A stretch of DNA of 64,000 nt from CAVRXQ01 sp963838845 (GTDB lineage: Bacteria; Actinomycetota; Acidimicrobiia; Acidimicrobiales; Bog-793): contig CAWISR010000003.1 of the NCBI GenBank assembly GCA_963838845.1, positions 1,178,001-1,242,000 of the forward strand. The letters are read 5' to 3'. Shown piece after piece: positions 45,095-53,669 of the stretch. How positions within the stretch are numbered: position 1 is the first letter of the stretch; each line of letters opens with the position of its first letter. The notes below the pieces were generated by a model that did no database searches, was not told the DNA's origin, and worked only from the letters and a program-made list of their open reading frames with translations. A program made the translations under genes and the position numbers.

Positions 45095-45368
45095 ACTTCC
45101 TCCTCATCGAATCCGGCAGAACCACCGTGGCGATCTCGCTCGGTTGGTGCGGTGTCATCGAGCCGGAACCCTCGACCGCTCTTGATAAGGACATCGGAAA
45201 AGTACTCCAGCGTTGTATCACCCGCCCTCGTGCGGCCACTGCCTTTTGCGACTGCAACTGCGACTGCACTGCGAATTGAGATGAACGTGCACCTCGGACT
45301 CCTCGAAGCGACCAATAAGCAAGGTCCGGACAGCGAACCTGCGCGGAACGATGGATACTTTCTGTGGC

Positions 45369-46415
45369 TCAACCGTCGGCGGCGAGTCGTTCCTGCTCTG
45401 CGACCAGGACAAGGGCGGTCGCCTCACAGACCGCCTTCGCGGCTTCCAAACTGGGTTCCGCACCGCGAGCGAGCACCGGGTCGTTGTCGCCAGCGGCCTC
45501 TTCGCTCAGGACAACCTCCCAGACGGCTGCGTCATCACCGCCAGCGGCAACCCGCAGCATCAGCTCGGCGAAGTCGTACCCTTCTTCGTCCTCATCCGTC
45601 TCCGGATACCACCAAAGGATCTCCTCGGAGGCGACGAAGCTCTCTCCCGAGTCAGGTTCCTCCTGCCAGATCAGTTCGAGCGGGATCGCCTCGAACTCTC
45701 GCCAATTCGACGGCACGCCCCGCGCGACGAGGAGTTCCTCGAACAGCGACTCCTTGTCGACGCCGTTCGCCCAAACCGCGGCCAGGTAGTGCTCGACGGC
45801 GACGTCTTCGCCGACGGGGAGACCGGCCTCGCGCCAATGCCGCTCGACGATGCGGTGGCCCCACTCTCCGACGCTGGAGGTCTCGCGGAAGAAGGCATTC
45901 AACTCGTCGGCCACACCCGTGGCTGCAGGAAGGGTCTTGCAACGGTTGACCGGCAAAAAGATGCCGTTGACGATCGAGTGCCAGCCGATCGGAATGGCGC
46001 ACCGGCCACAGGCGAGGTTCACCTCGCGTGCCCGAACGAGGCACTCGGGGCAGAACCACCGCGCGAATTTGTCGCTCGCGTCGAGGAGCTCGGCGCCGCA
46101 GCAATGACAGAGCGCGAAGGCACGGTGCCAGTGGGTTCCACGTTCGCGGTATGAAGCGTCGAGGACGGCTTGACGCTCTTCCGGCGAAGAACAGAGACAG
46201 AGCTGGCGAGCGGTGCCCGCCGTGCCGTAGAGCACGTGGCACGTGCCGCAGATTCGGAACGGCTCGCGCGGCTCGAGGCGCCACAATCCTTTTAGGCCAA
46301 GGTGCAGGACACGGCCGGTCGAGACCTTGAAACGCTCGTGTCCCCCCTCGAGGGGGAGGGGTTCCTTCGAAGTGCGGAGCTCTTCGGGGCGCGAAGGATC
46401 TGTGAGGCTTGACAT
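45369..46415 (-). CDS. Multi-cysteine (zinc-ribbon-like) protein of unknown function
   Basis: A 348-residue protein. Cysteine pairs fill residues 56-139: C56/C59, C73/C75, C103/C105/C106, C122/C125 and C136/C139, enough for two to three zinc-binding modules. Two histidines (H60 and H95) could also take part. The C-terminal ~200 residues are acidic and helical without a recognised domain. ATG 46415 (MSSLTDPSRP) was chosen over the longer frame because a second copy of the leader and first codons occurs at 50469-50685, conserving exactly from this codon outward. It converges with no gene; a 168-bp repeat lies over its start. Confidence 0.55.
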   Translation of the reverse strand: MSSLTDPSRPEELRTSKEPLPLEGGHERFKVSTGRVLHLGLKGLWRLEPREPFRICGTCHVLYGTAGTARQLCLCSSPEERQAVLDASYRERGTHWHRAFALCHCCGAELLDASDKFARWFCPECLVRAREVNLACGRCAIPIGWHSIVNGIFLPVNRCKTLPAATGVADELNAFFRETSSVGEWGHRIVERHWREAGLPVGEDVAVEHYLAAVWANGVDKESLFEELLVARGVPSNWREFEAIPLELIWQEEPDSGESFVASEEILWWYPETDEDEEGYDFAELMLRVAAGGDDAAVWEVVLSEEAAGDNDPVLARGAEPSLEAAKAVCEATALVLVAEQERLAADG

Positions 46416-46552
46416 GGTTCTCCAATCGATCCCGGCTTTGCCACCGTGCCGTGAGGTCGGTTGGCCGGAGGTCATGGGGCCAGGTCCCTCGCTCCATCTT
46501 GATTAGGCAGAGATGACTATAGGCGCGGGGTGTGTCATTCGACTACCTCGCT
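46385..46552 (-). repeat. ~165-bp direct repeat, copy A (promoter plus first codons of multi-Cys gene)
   Basis: Aligns with 50519-50685 at roughly three of four bases without large gaps, sharing blocks such as TTTGCCACCGTGCCG, CGGTTGGCC, GAGGTCATGGG and TCTTGATTAGG. It covers about 137 bp upstream of the start codon and the first dozen codons. Same orientation as copy B, so the two could recombine and remove the segment between them. Confidence 0.7.
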
Positions 46553-46591
46553 CATGATCACGTGGTTCTATGGCAGCGGCTTTCCTGGTTG

Positions 46592-47698
46592 TCACCATCC
46601 GGGGTAACGCTCGAACCACTCAGTAGGTGCCTCGCCATCGCGGAGCGTTGGTGCTCGGAAGCGCTCGCGCCAAAGGTCATCGGCGATCGCGAGAACGATG
46701 TCGGTGACATCTAGCTTGTCGATCCACTCTCGAGGGATCGCCTGCAAACCTGACACAGCTCCGACGAGGTTCCCGCATAGGGCGCCGGTTGAGTCGCTGT
46801 CTCCCGAATGATTGACGGCACGCAAAACCGCACCGCGAGGATCGGGTGTCGAGAGCGCGGACCAGATAGCGATCGCGAGTGCTTCTTCTCCGGTCGAACC
46901 AGCCCCCAGGGATTCGACCGTCCGAGAATCGTCGATGTCGCTTCCAATCAGCCCAACTGCACGGTCGAGAGCAATGGCCGTCTCCGCAGACTCGGTCCAC
47001 GTCTGAAGATGGGCGCGCGCTGCGAACACGGCCTCTTCCAATCCGGTGCCCGCGATCAACTGGGAGATGATGTGTGCGAAAACGCCGGCAGGGAGCCAGC
47101 CGCTCGGATGGCCGTGCGTAATTGCCGCGAGCTCGCAAGCCAAGCTGAAGGCCTCGTCTGGCTCCTCGAGAAAGAGCCCTACCGGCGCGACGCGCATTAC
47201 TCCTCCGCACCCCTTCGAGTCGTTGAGCGGTTGTGAGATCGCCCCCATTCGACCCGACTCGAGGGCGGATAGGCACGTGTTGCCCGGTGATTTCCGACGA
47301 CGCAGCCGTCTTTCGTGGACTAGCCAGCCGTCGAGTTCACCGCCGGCAGGGTCGGGGAGCATCCCTCGCCACGACACGCCTTGCGTCGTGAGCCATCTCA
47401 AATACGCGTTGTGGACGACGCTCGGGGGATGACAAATTCCCTTGGTTCGTAACCGGACCGAAGCTCGGATCAGTCCTTCGGCCGTGAAGAGCGTCATCTG
47501 TGTGTCGTCGGTGACTTCGCCGACGCCGCCCACAAAACCGGTCACGCCCGCAGGTCCCAGCCGACGGCAGATCTCCTCGATACTCCAGAACTCGACCGGC
47601 CCGCCGAGCGCATCCCCGACAGCGCCACCGAGGAGACAGCCCCGAAAACGCTCTATCGAATCAGGCATCGTGTCTGGCTCTGATTCGGGCATATCCAC
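46592..47698 (-). CDS. ADP-ribosylglycohydrolase (DraG/ARH family)
   Basis: A 368-residue hydrolase that removes ADP-ribose from proteins or nucleic acids. The metal-binding motifs are complete: GGAVGDALGGPVEF near residue 25, TDDTQMTLFTAEGL near 63, and HSGDSDSTGALCGNLVGA near 295, which supply the acidic ligands of the Mg2+ pair. GTG 47698 gives a short extra N-terminus; ATG 47692 or 47668 are alternatives. No ADP-ribosyltransferase is recognisable nearby, so the substrate is unknown. It lies between the two ~165-bp repeats, among defence-type genes. Confidence 0.9.
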   Translation of the reverse strand: MDMPESEPDTMPDSIERFRGCLLGGAVGDALGGPVEFWSIEEICRRLGPAGVTGFVGGVGEVTDDTQMTLFTAEGLIRASVRLRTKGICHPPSVVHNAYLRWLTTQGVSWRGMLPDPAGGELDGWLVHERRLRRRKSPGNTCLSALESGRMGAISQPLNDSKGCGGVMRVAPVGLFLEEPDEAFSLACELAAITHGHPSGWLPAGVFAHIISQLIAGTGLEEAVFAARAHLQTWTESAETAIALDRAVGLIGSDIDDSRTVESLGAGSTGEEALAIAIWSALSTPDPRGAVLRAVNHSGDSDSTGALCGNLVGAVSGLQAIPREWIDKLDVTDIVLAIADDLWRERFRAPTLRDGEAPTEWFERYPGW

Positions 47699-47868
47699 AT
47701 GATGCTCTTCGAGAACTGTCGGAGGTGGCTCATCTCCTTTCCCGCGATGCTCTTCCAGATCAGCTGGATCGCGACTTTCACCCCTCGCATCGGGTCGTAC
47801 CTCACACGAACGGCGGTGTCCGTTAGGCCTGAGCGAGCGGGCCGCCCGTTACGACGGGAGCATCCCGC

Positions 47869-49740
47869 GTGATGGCATCCTCTTCGCCGGTGGAACTAGG
47901 TGGACGCCTGCTCGGCGCCTATGCCGCGCGCACGTGTCCGGTGGCGGCCCAGCTCGACTTCGACTCGGCCGTCGCGGCCGAGCCGCTTCCTCCGACCGAG
48001 TACCAGCAGAAGCTCATCGACGCAGGCAAGGCGTTCGAGGCGTCCGTCTTCGACGAGCTCGTTCGTATCCATGGAACGCGCGTCGCGGTCATCGACTACG
48101 CGCCGAAGGTTGTGATGCAGGCGGCCACCCGCGAAGCGCTGGCCGCCGGATGCGAGATCGTCCTCGGCGGCTGGCTGCCAGATGACGAAACCGGCTCCAG
48201 GACGGGAAGGCCGGACATCCTGCTCTGCGTGGGAGACGGCTGGATTCCCATCGAGGTCAAGCACCACGGCTTCGCGGTGGCGGCGCCGGGGTCACGCGTT
48301 CTCGTATCGGATCTCGACGACTTGCACCCGGATCGGGCGGATGAGGCAGAGGACGTCTCCTATGTTCCGGGTCACCTCCGGGGAGACGGCCTGCAGCTCG
48401 CCCACTACTGGCGGCTCCTCGAGGTGGCCGGCATCAACGCCGGCAACCCGCGAGGAGGAATCCTCGCCAAGGACTGCAGGATCTGGTGGGTCGACCTCGA
48501 TATGCCGTTGAAAGCGTATGGAAACCGCTCCGCGCTGGATGTCTACGACTGCGAGGTGGGGCTCCGGCTCCGGGTCGCCGACAACCAGTTGCGACGCAAC
48601 GCGGAGCCTTCGATCTCGCGCCTCGTCATTCCGTTGCGGAAGCACGAGTGCCCCGCCTGTCGCTGGCGTGAAGTCTGTTACGCGGAACTCAAAGAGAAAG
48701 ACGACGTCTCGCTGCTGGCGCGGACGAGCTGGCCGAAGGCTCTGAAGTTGATCCGAGACGGCGTCGAATCTCGCCACGACCTCGCGTCTCTCGATTGGGA
48801 GACCGCTTGGCTGGTCCAGGGTGGCCGACCCGGGTCGATCAAGGTCGATCTCCTGAGGATTCTCGACGCGGCGAGAGGAGCGAGACTCGTCGAACCGATC
48901 GAGGCGGTCGTCGGCAGACGAAACAAGACCGCACGGGCGCGGCTTCGCGAACTTCGCGTCGAGAACGTCGGAGACCTGTCGCGACTGGACCGACGGACGG
49001 CCGAGATCGCCCAAAACGGGATCTCCCACCTGCCGACGCTGATCGATCTTGCCCGGGCCGCGGTCGCTGGACGGCCGCTTCGCGCCCGGGGGGTTAACGC
49101 GATCGCTGCACCGCGCGCCGATATCGAAGTTGATGTCGACATGGAGTGTGACGACGACGGCGGCGTGTACCTCTGGGGCGCGTGGACCGACATCACCACC
49201 GTTCTCGGACCCGCCGGCTACCACTGCTTCGTGACCTGGGAACCGCTCGACAACTCGCTCGTCGCAGACGTGTTCGAGCGCTTCTGGTCATCGCTCAGAG
49301 GTCTGCGGGACTGGGCGCGACGCGAAGGGCTCACCTTCGCGCTCTACCACTGGGGTTCGATTGAGCCGGCGAAGATGCGCGCGATCACCCAGTTGATCGG
49401 CGACCCAAGGCTCGCCGCCGAAGTCGAAGAATTCCTCGGAAACGACCAATGCGTCGACCTGCTTAAGGTCGTGCGACGCGAGATCGTCACAGGAGGTGGT
49501 TACGGGCTGAAGGAGATCGCGCCGTTAGCCGGTTTCCATTGGCGCGATTCGGAGGCAGGAGGGGACCAATCGATGCTGTGGTACGAACGAGCGATCTTCG
49601 CTTCTGATGTTGCTGAGAGGGAGGCAAATCGGACGCGCATCATTGAATACAACGAGGACGATGTGAAAGCGACAGCGCGAATTAGATGGTGGCTGGACGA
49701 GACGAGCTTCGATTCGATCGAAACGCTGGATAAGCGCTGA
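47869..49740 (+). CDS. TM0106-family RecB-like nuclease fused to a DEDD exonuclease domain
   Basis: A 623-residue protein in two nuclease parts. Residues ~1-280 are a PD-(D/E)XK domain: TGRPDILL (D116) and WIPIEVKHH (E129, K131). Cys23 near the start and CPACRWREVC near 262-272 look like four ligands of a Cas4/AddB-type iron-sulphur cluster. Residues ~420-615 are an RNase H-like DEDD exonuclease: DVDMECDDDGG (DxE), WEPLDNSLV and the final YNEDDVKATARI. Such proteins degrade or trim DNA and occur in defence neighbourhoods. The GTG at 47869 and the ATG at 47872 are both possible starts. It is divergent from the ADP-ribosylglycohydrolase. Confidence 0.8.
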   Translation: MMASSSPVELGGRLLGAYAARTCPVAAQLDFDSAVAAEPLPPTEYQQKLIDAGKAFEASVFDELVRIHGTRVAVIDYAPKVVMQAATREALAAGCEIVLGGWLPDDETGSRTGRPDILLCVGDGWIPIEVKHHGFAVAAPGSRVLVSDLDDLHPDRADEAEDVSYVPGHLRGDGLQLAHYWRLLEVAGINAGNPRGGILAKDCRIWWVDLDMPLKAYGNRSALDVYDCEVGLRLRVADNQLRRNAEPSISRLVIPLRKHECPACRWREVCYAELKEKDDVSLLARTSWPKALKLIRDGVESRHDLASLDWETAWLVQGGRPGSIKVDLLRILDAARGARLVEPIEAVVGRRNKTARARLRELRVENVGDLSRLDRRTAEIAQNGISHLPTLIDLARAAVAGRPLRARGVNAIAAPRADIEVDVDMECDDDGGVYLWGAWTDITTVLGPAGYHCFVTWEPLDNSLVADVFERFWSSLRGLRDWARREGLTFALYHWGSIEPAKMRAITQLIGDPRLAAEVEEFLGNDQCVDLLKVVRREIVTGGGYGLKEIAPLAGFHWRDSEAGGDQSMLWYERAIFASDVAEREANRTRIIEYNEDDVKATARIRWWLDETSFDSIETLDKR

Positions 49741-49806
49741 CCGGTCGAAGCCGAGGAGAGATTGCACACTCGTTTTGTGGCATGAGAGCGTCAATATGGC
49801 GACTAG

Positions 49807-50280
49807 GTGAGCGAAGGAAGGTTGTTGGCAGCGATTGAGCGGTTACCTGGTTGGCCGGCCGCGATGGCGGCTCGGGGTTTGGCTTGCACCGTTCAGCCCA
49901 GCGGTAGGACGAAACTCGAAGAGGCCATCCAACAAGCCAGGGGATATGCAGCGATCTACGACGATGAGCGGGCTGCGTCTGTTGTCGACTTGGTGGCTAG
50001 TAGTCAGCACAAGTACCAAGCGGCACTCAATTGCGTCGCTAAGTTTCAGGCTAACTACCCTGGCACGACTCTCGCAGGATTGGCAACAGGAACATTCGCC
50101 GGGTGCGGACTAGATCCCGGGCGTTAGGCAACCGCGACGGGCGTCGCCGCTGCCCTCAAGGCGTATCAAGCGGTATCACCACTTCTGGCGGGAGCGAGCG
50201 ACGATCACGTTGTACTTGCATGGGCATTGGAGGCGGAGGAAGTCAGATTCGCGGTCGACGTTGATCCAGTCGGCCAGTGA
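49807..50280 (+). pseudogene. Hypothetical gene split by an in-frame TAG
   Basis: The frame from 49807 reads LLAAIERLPGWPAAMAARG ... TLAGLATGTFAGCGLDPGR, meets TAG at 50125-50127, then continues in the same frame with ATATGVAAALKAYQAV ... ALEAEEVRFAVDVDPVGQ to a TGA at 50278-50280. Both parts look protein-like (Ala-rich helices), together about 157 residues. It is either a decayed gene or a single base error. No function is recognised. The following + frame at 50302-50484 is protein-like near its end but too weak to call. Confidence 0.4.
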
Positions 50281-50468
50281 AGGGCATCAAAACGGCGCTC
50301 TTTGCATACTTGCGAATGCGATCGGGAAGCTGACGCAATCAAGCCCGATAGTCGAATCAGGACCAACCTTTCGAGCTTCGGATTCCCGGCACCTGTCACT
50401 GACGCAGGCCTCATCGTCGTGGCCGAATTGGTGGCGCGTGACTTCGGGGCACCTCGGCTCGTTCTAGA

Positions 50469-50549
50469 TCAACTCCTCTGGTAGACCAGACATAAATTGC
50501 TGCAAATGCGGAACTCATCTGGGCCCGAAGGATTAGCGGGGCTTGACAT
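50469..50549 (-). pseudogene. Remnant of the multi-Cys gene's 5' end
   Basis: A 26-codon frame starting MSSPANPSGPDEFR that mirrors the start of the gene at 46415 (MSSLTDPSRPEELR) and is preceded by the conserved ~137-bp leader. After a dozen codons the similarity stops and a TGA follows. It appears to be a truncated duplicate left at the left side of the dpd operon. Confidence 0.6.
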
Positions 50550-50685
50550 CTGTTCTCCGAGCGGTCGCGACTTTGCCACCGTGCCGCGAGCCCGGTTGGC
50601 CAGAGGTCATGGGACCAGATCCTCGTTCCGTCTTGATTAGGTCATGAGTACTATCGGCCAGCGGTGTATCGCTCGATTACCTCGC
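50519..50685 (-). repeat. ~165-bp direct repeat, copy B
   Basis: Second copy of the leader-plus-start repeat (see 46385-46552), same orientation, 4.1 kb apart. It lies between broken gene fragments and the 3' end of dpdD. From 50686 to 50893 (208 bp) I see no gene. Confidence 0.7.
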
Positions 50686-50893
50686 CGTTCACTCCCCGAT
50701 AGACCGAGTTTCGTCGTTTCCCACATCCCGAAGGACAACTGGCGGCAGCGTCAAGCTGTTGTAACAACAGGGCCCGGATCGTGGCAGAGCTGATATCGGT
50801 TCCGACCACCGCCGGGAGTCTGACGCTGTGGCGCGTTCGGGTGTGCGTGCCATGAACTGGAGGAGGTGTTCCGAACCGACGGCGGCGGTCCTG

Positions 50894-53128
50894 TTATGCC
50901 GGGACAAGTAGCTCATCTACGTTCTGAAGCACCGCGCGCAGGAGGCTTGAGCTGCCTTTGCCCGAAGCAAAGGTGATGGGTGCATCGCCCCGGGCATCGC
51001 GGATCGCCTCCGTCGCTTGATGCTTCGCGACGCGGGTTGCCACGATCATTACATCGGTATTGGCAGCCAATGAACGCAGCGGGTCCGTGGCCACCTCGTC
51101 ATGTGCGGTACGGACGTCGGCGCTTGGTAGCAGGAGACGCACCGCTGCGGCTGCTCGACGCAGCGCGTTCTCATCGAGGCTGTACATGCCGATGCGCCCC
51201 GACCAGGCCGCGAGTTTGGGCTGTCGAGCGATGTCATCTGCACGTAGCCGCGCGATGGAGAACCCGAGGTCCAACTCAGTGCTGAGTGCGTCTGCGGCAA
51301 GAACGTCGGCGAGGTCAAGCCGTTCCACGTTGGCTGTCGTGATGCGACCAAAAATTGGCACGGCGAACGCGCCAAGCGCATGGACGCCCGCTGGTTGCCC
51401 GGCTGCAAGGACCTCCATCGCGCGGACACCAAGGCCGAACGCCACGTCAGTGAGGAACGGGCTCCAGCGAACGGTAAGGAGTTCGAGCAACTCTTGGAAC
51501 TCATCGGTTGAGCATCCAGCTTCGAGGAGTCGCTCGACTTCATCAAGGATGTCGTGCGCAAGGGACTGATCACCCGACGCGTCGCCGAGGGCCCAGAGGC
51601 TAATGACGGCAAATCGCAGGTGACTCAGGTGTCGGCGATCACGCTCAGGAACGACATCGCGGAGTCGTCGTAGGAGCAGGAGCACTGCCTCAAGTACCGA
51701 GGTCGAACTTGCGGCACTGGCTGTGCTTTGCACTGCGTCAACCACAGCCGCGAGTTGGCGTGGATCTCGCACGAGGTCGAATAGCGCGCCTTCCTCGGCG
51801 GTTGTCTCCAACTCTGCGGGCGAGAGTTCTCCCGCTGCAACCATTCGAATCCGCTCGGCCCAACCTGCTGTCTGGCTAAAGTTCACCGTAAGAGACGCGC
51901 CGTGGCGCTCGTGGAGTTCGGCGATCGCTCCGTCGACAACGATGTCGCCTAGTGCATGCCGAAAACCGGCGAGCAGTTCCACGGCCGCCACCGAGAGGGT
52001 TTGGCTCACGGCCCACACGAGGACGGGAAGCAGTTCACGGGCGGGTTCGACGAGCGACAGGAGTTCGATCGCGCGGTCGAAGCGCCCATCAACGACGGCC
52101 TCGGTAATCGATTCGAGGCTGGGGAGCGTCGAAATCGGGGACGCCGGCGCCTCCGGTTGCTCAACTAGGAGCGCGGCCACCTCAGGAAGTTCAAGCCATC
52201 CAAGCCCGTTGAACCGGCCGCGGACGGCTTCTGGGTCATCACCCGCATTTAGGTACCACCGCACGTAGTACTCAGCGCTCGCTGCCGATCGAATGCGCTC
52301 GATCGTCGGTATCAGCGAGCCAAACCGTGGCGCAATCGCCGTCTCGAAAGCTGAAACACGAGACTGCCCGGTGTCGTCGGCTACTACACGCAACTGCTGC
52401 AGCGCGAACATTGCCAGCGCGTCCGAGACCAGGGCGGGTCTGTTTGCGCGAAGCAGGTCGCCCAAGAAGGGGAACTCCTTGAGGTCGGTCCACTTCTCGA
52501 AGACGGCGAGCAGTCGAACGTGCAGGAACAGGCGGTTCAGCCCAGACAGCCGCCCCGTGGCGAGAATGGGCCCGAAGAGGAGTGCCCGCGCAGTGGCTTC
52601 GTCACGGTCGTCGAGTGCGCGCTCGAAATCACGTAACAACCTGCCGATCGGGCGCGTCGACGCGACGCTTCGTCGTGGCCGTTTCGCCAGGAGGTCGAGC
52701 AGCAGGAGCACTTGCTTTCGAACCGCGCGTTTCGATTGGTCCCTCGGCCCGACTACTCGAAAGGAGAACACACGCGCTCTGCCGTTCCCGCAAAGAGGAC
52801 TGCCGCCTGCTGCTCCGGATCTCCGGGATGGCTCTCGACCGATCGCCCGGTGTAGGTGGTGTAGGTCGAGCCGACGACCCCTCCTAGGATCCCCCGCAGG
52901 TCGTGCGCCTGGTCGTCATCAGTCGCGATGGCGAAGTAGATCGTCTCGTCGTCCCGGTTGACCTGCGGTAACACGAAGGGACCCGCCGGTTCGTGGTCAA
53001 GATTCTCAGCGTTCTTTTCGACGAAGCTGACAACGGCGTCCGAGTCGCTCGGCCAGCGCAAGCTTGTTCCCGTCGCCGAAAAAAGTGACGAGAAACTGAT
53101 CCCACTGCTCACGTGTGCGTTCAGTCAT
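50894..53128 (-). CDS. dpdD: DpdD-like protein of the Dpd system, interrupted by two indels
   Basis: Assigned by context and sequence type as DpdD, needed for restriction in the Dpd (7-deazaguanine DNA) system. ATG 53128 overlaps the dpdK stop by 8 bp and starts MTERTREQWDQFLVTFFGDG. The frame must shift near 53059 (one extra base; repair gives GNKLRWPSDSDAVV). It shifts again at a GTGTGT run near 52775 (repair gives AERVFSFRVVGPRD). It then stays open for ~620 residues of helical protein (for example RLSGLNRLFLHVRLLAVFEKW) to the stop. Repaired length is about 743 residues. The two shifts cancel in frame. As written, the separate parts are 53128 to ~53009, 53112-52753 and 52771-50894. Real decay or error cannot be distinguished. 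Confidence 0.65.
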
Positions 53129-53669
53129 GATCCTGGCCAAACAGCGGTGCGAGTTCCGAGGCGAGGGTTGCGACGGCGGTCGGCTCGTTGGTGAAGGTCA
53201 CCAACTCGCCGTTGAGTTCGACGCCACTGAAGGTGAAATTCATTGAACCGTGCAGTGCCCAGGCATCCGACACGAGGGCCTTCTCATGTGATCGCTCACG
53301 CAAGACATCGTCAGCACGCTGGAGCGTGAGCAAGGGATCGGTTCCGTCGGTTTCGGCAGCGGTTTGTATCCGATCGACGAACTCGTCCTCGCGATCTCCG
53401 GGTCGGCACGCTATGGAGACATGCGTACCGCGCATGAGAAGTGAGCGCATCACGGCGGAGAATCGGATTCTCGCTGCGCCCCACTGGGCATCGAGATGCG
53501 CGAAGGACCCTGAGCGATTGTCGATGATCGGAAAGTCGGAAATCCAGGGAGAGACGAGGAGGAATCGTGACGGTGGTGTCAGGAGGTCTGCGACGAAGAG
53601 GCCTTCCAACAGGTCGGCGACGGCGACGCGGGACTGATCAGCGGCGCGCCGGATGATCCGCTGACTCAC
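53121..53669 (-). CDS. dpdK: Phospholipase D-like protein DpdK
   Basis: A 182-residue protein with one PLD-type active-site half: HEK at 128-130 followed by ALHGSMNFTFSGVE (S142, N144), the HxK...N/S pattern of PLD-family nucleases, and an N-terminal RFLLVSPWISDF strand. Two copies in a dimer would make a full active site. GTG 53669 overlaps the dpdJ stop by 4 bp. The frame runs upstream inside dpdJ, but that part is antisense-like noise. DpdK is the small PLD member of the Dpd restriction set. Confidence 0.75.
   Translation of the reverse strand: MSQRIIRRAADQSRVAVADLLEGLFVADLLTPPSRFLLVSPWISDFPIIDNRSGSFAHLDAQWGAARIRFSAVMRSLLMRGTHVSIACRPGDREDEFVDRIQTAAETDGTDPLLTLQRADDVLRERSHEKALVSDAWALHGSMNFTFSGVELNGELVTFTNEPTAVATLASELAPLFGQDHD

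Noticed and set aside
45076..45372. 98-codon minus-strand frame upstream of the four-gene operon
   Set aside because: It has a TTG start without a ribosome binding site and no domain, and it reads through the strong ribosome binding site of the next gene; it is better explained as leader DNA.
50302..50484. 60-codon plus-strand frame ending VVAELVARDFGAPRLVLDQLLW
   Set aside because: It is protein-like near its end, but its start overlaps debris, no family is recognisable, and it runs against the multi-Cys gene remnant; too weak to call.
31609..50893. CRISPR array in the accessory region
   Set aside because: No set of short, evenly spaced repeats with variable spacers was seen; the repeats present are two-copy only.
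52753..53128. Programmed frameshifting in dpdD
   Set aside because: There is no slippery heptamer with a downstream hairpin at either site, and two separate programmed shifts in one gene would be extraordinary.
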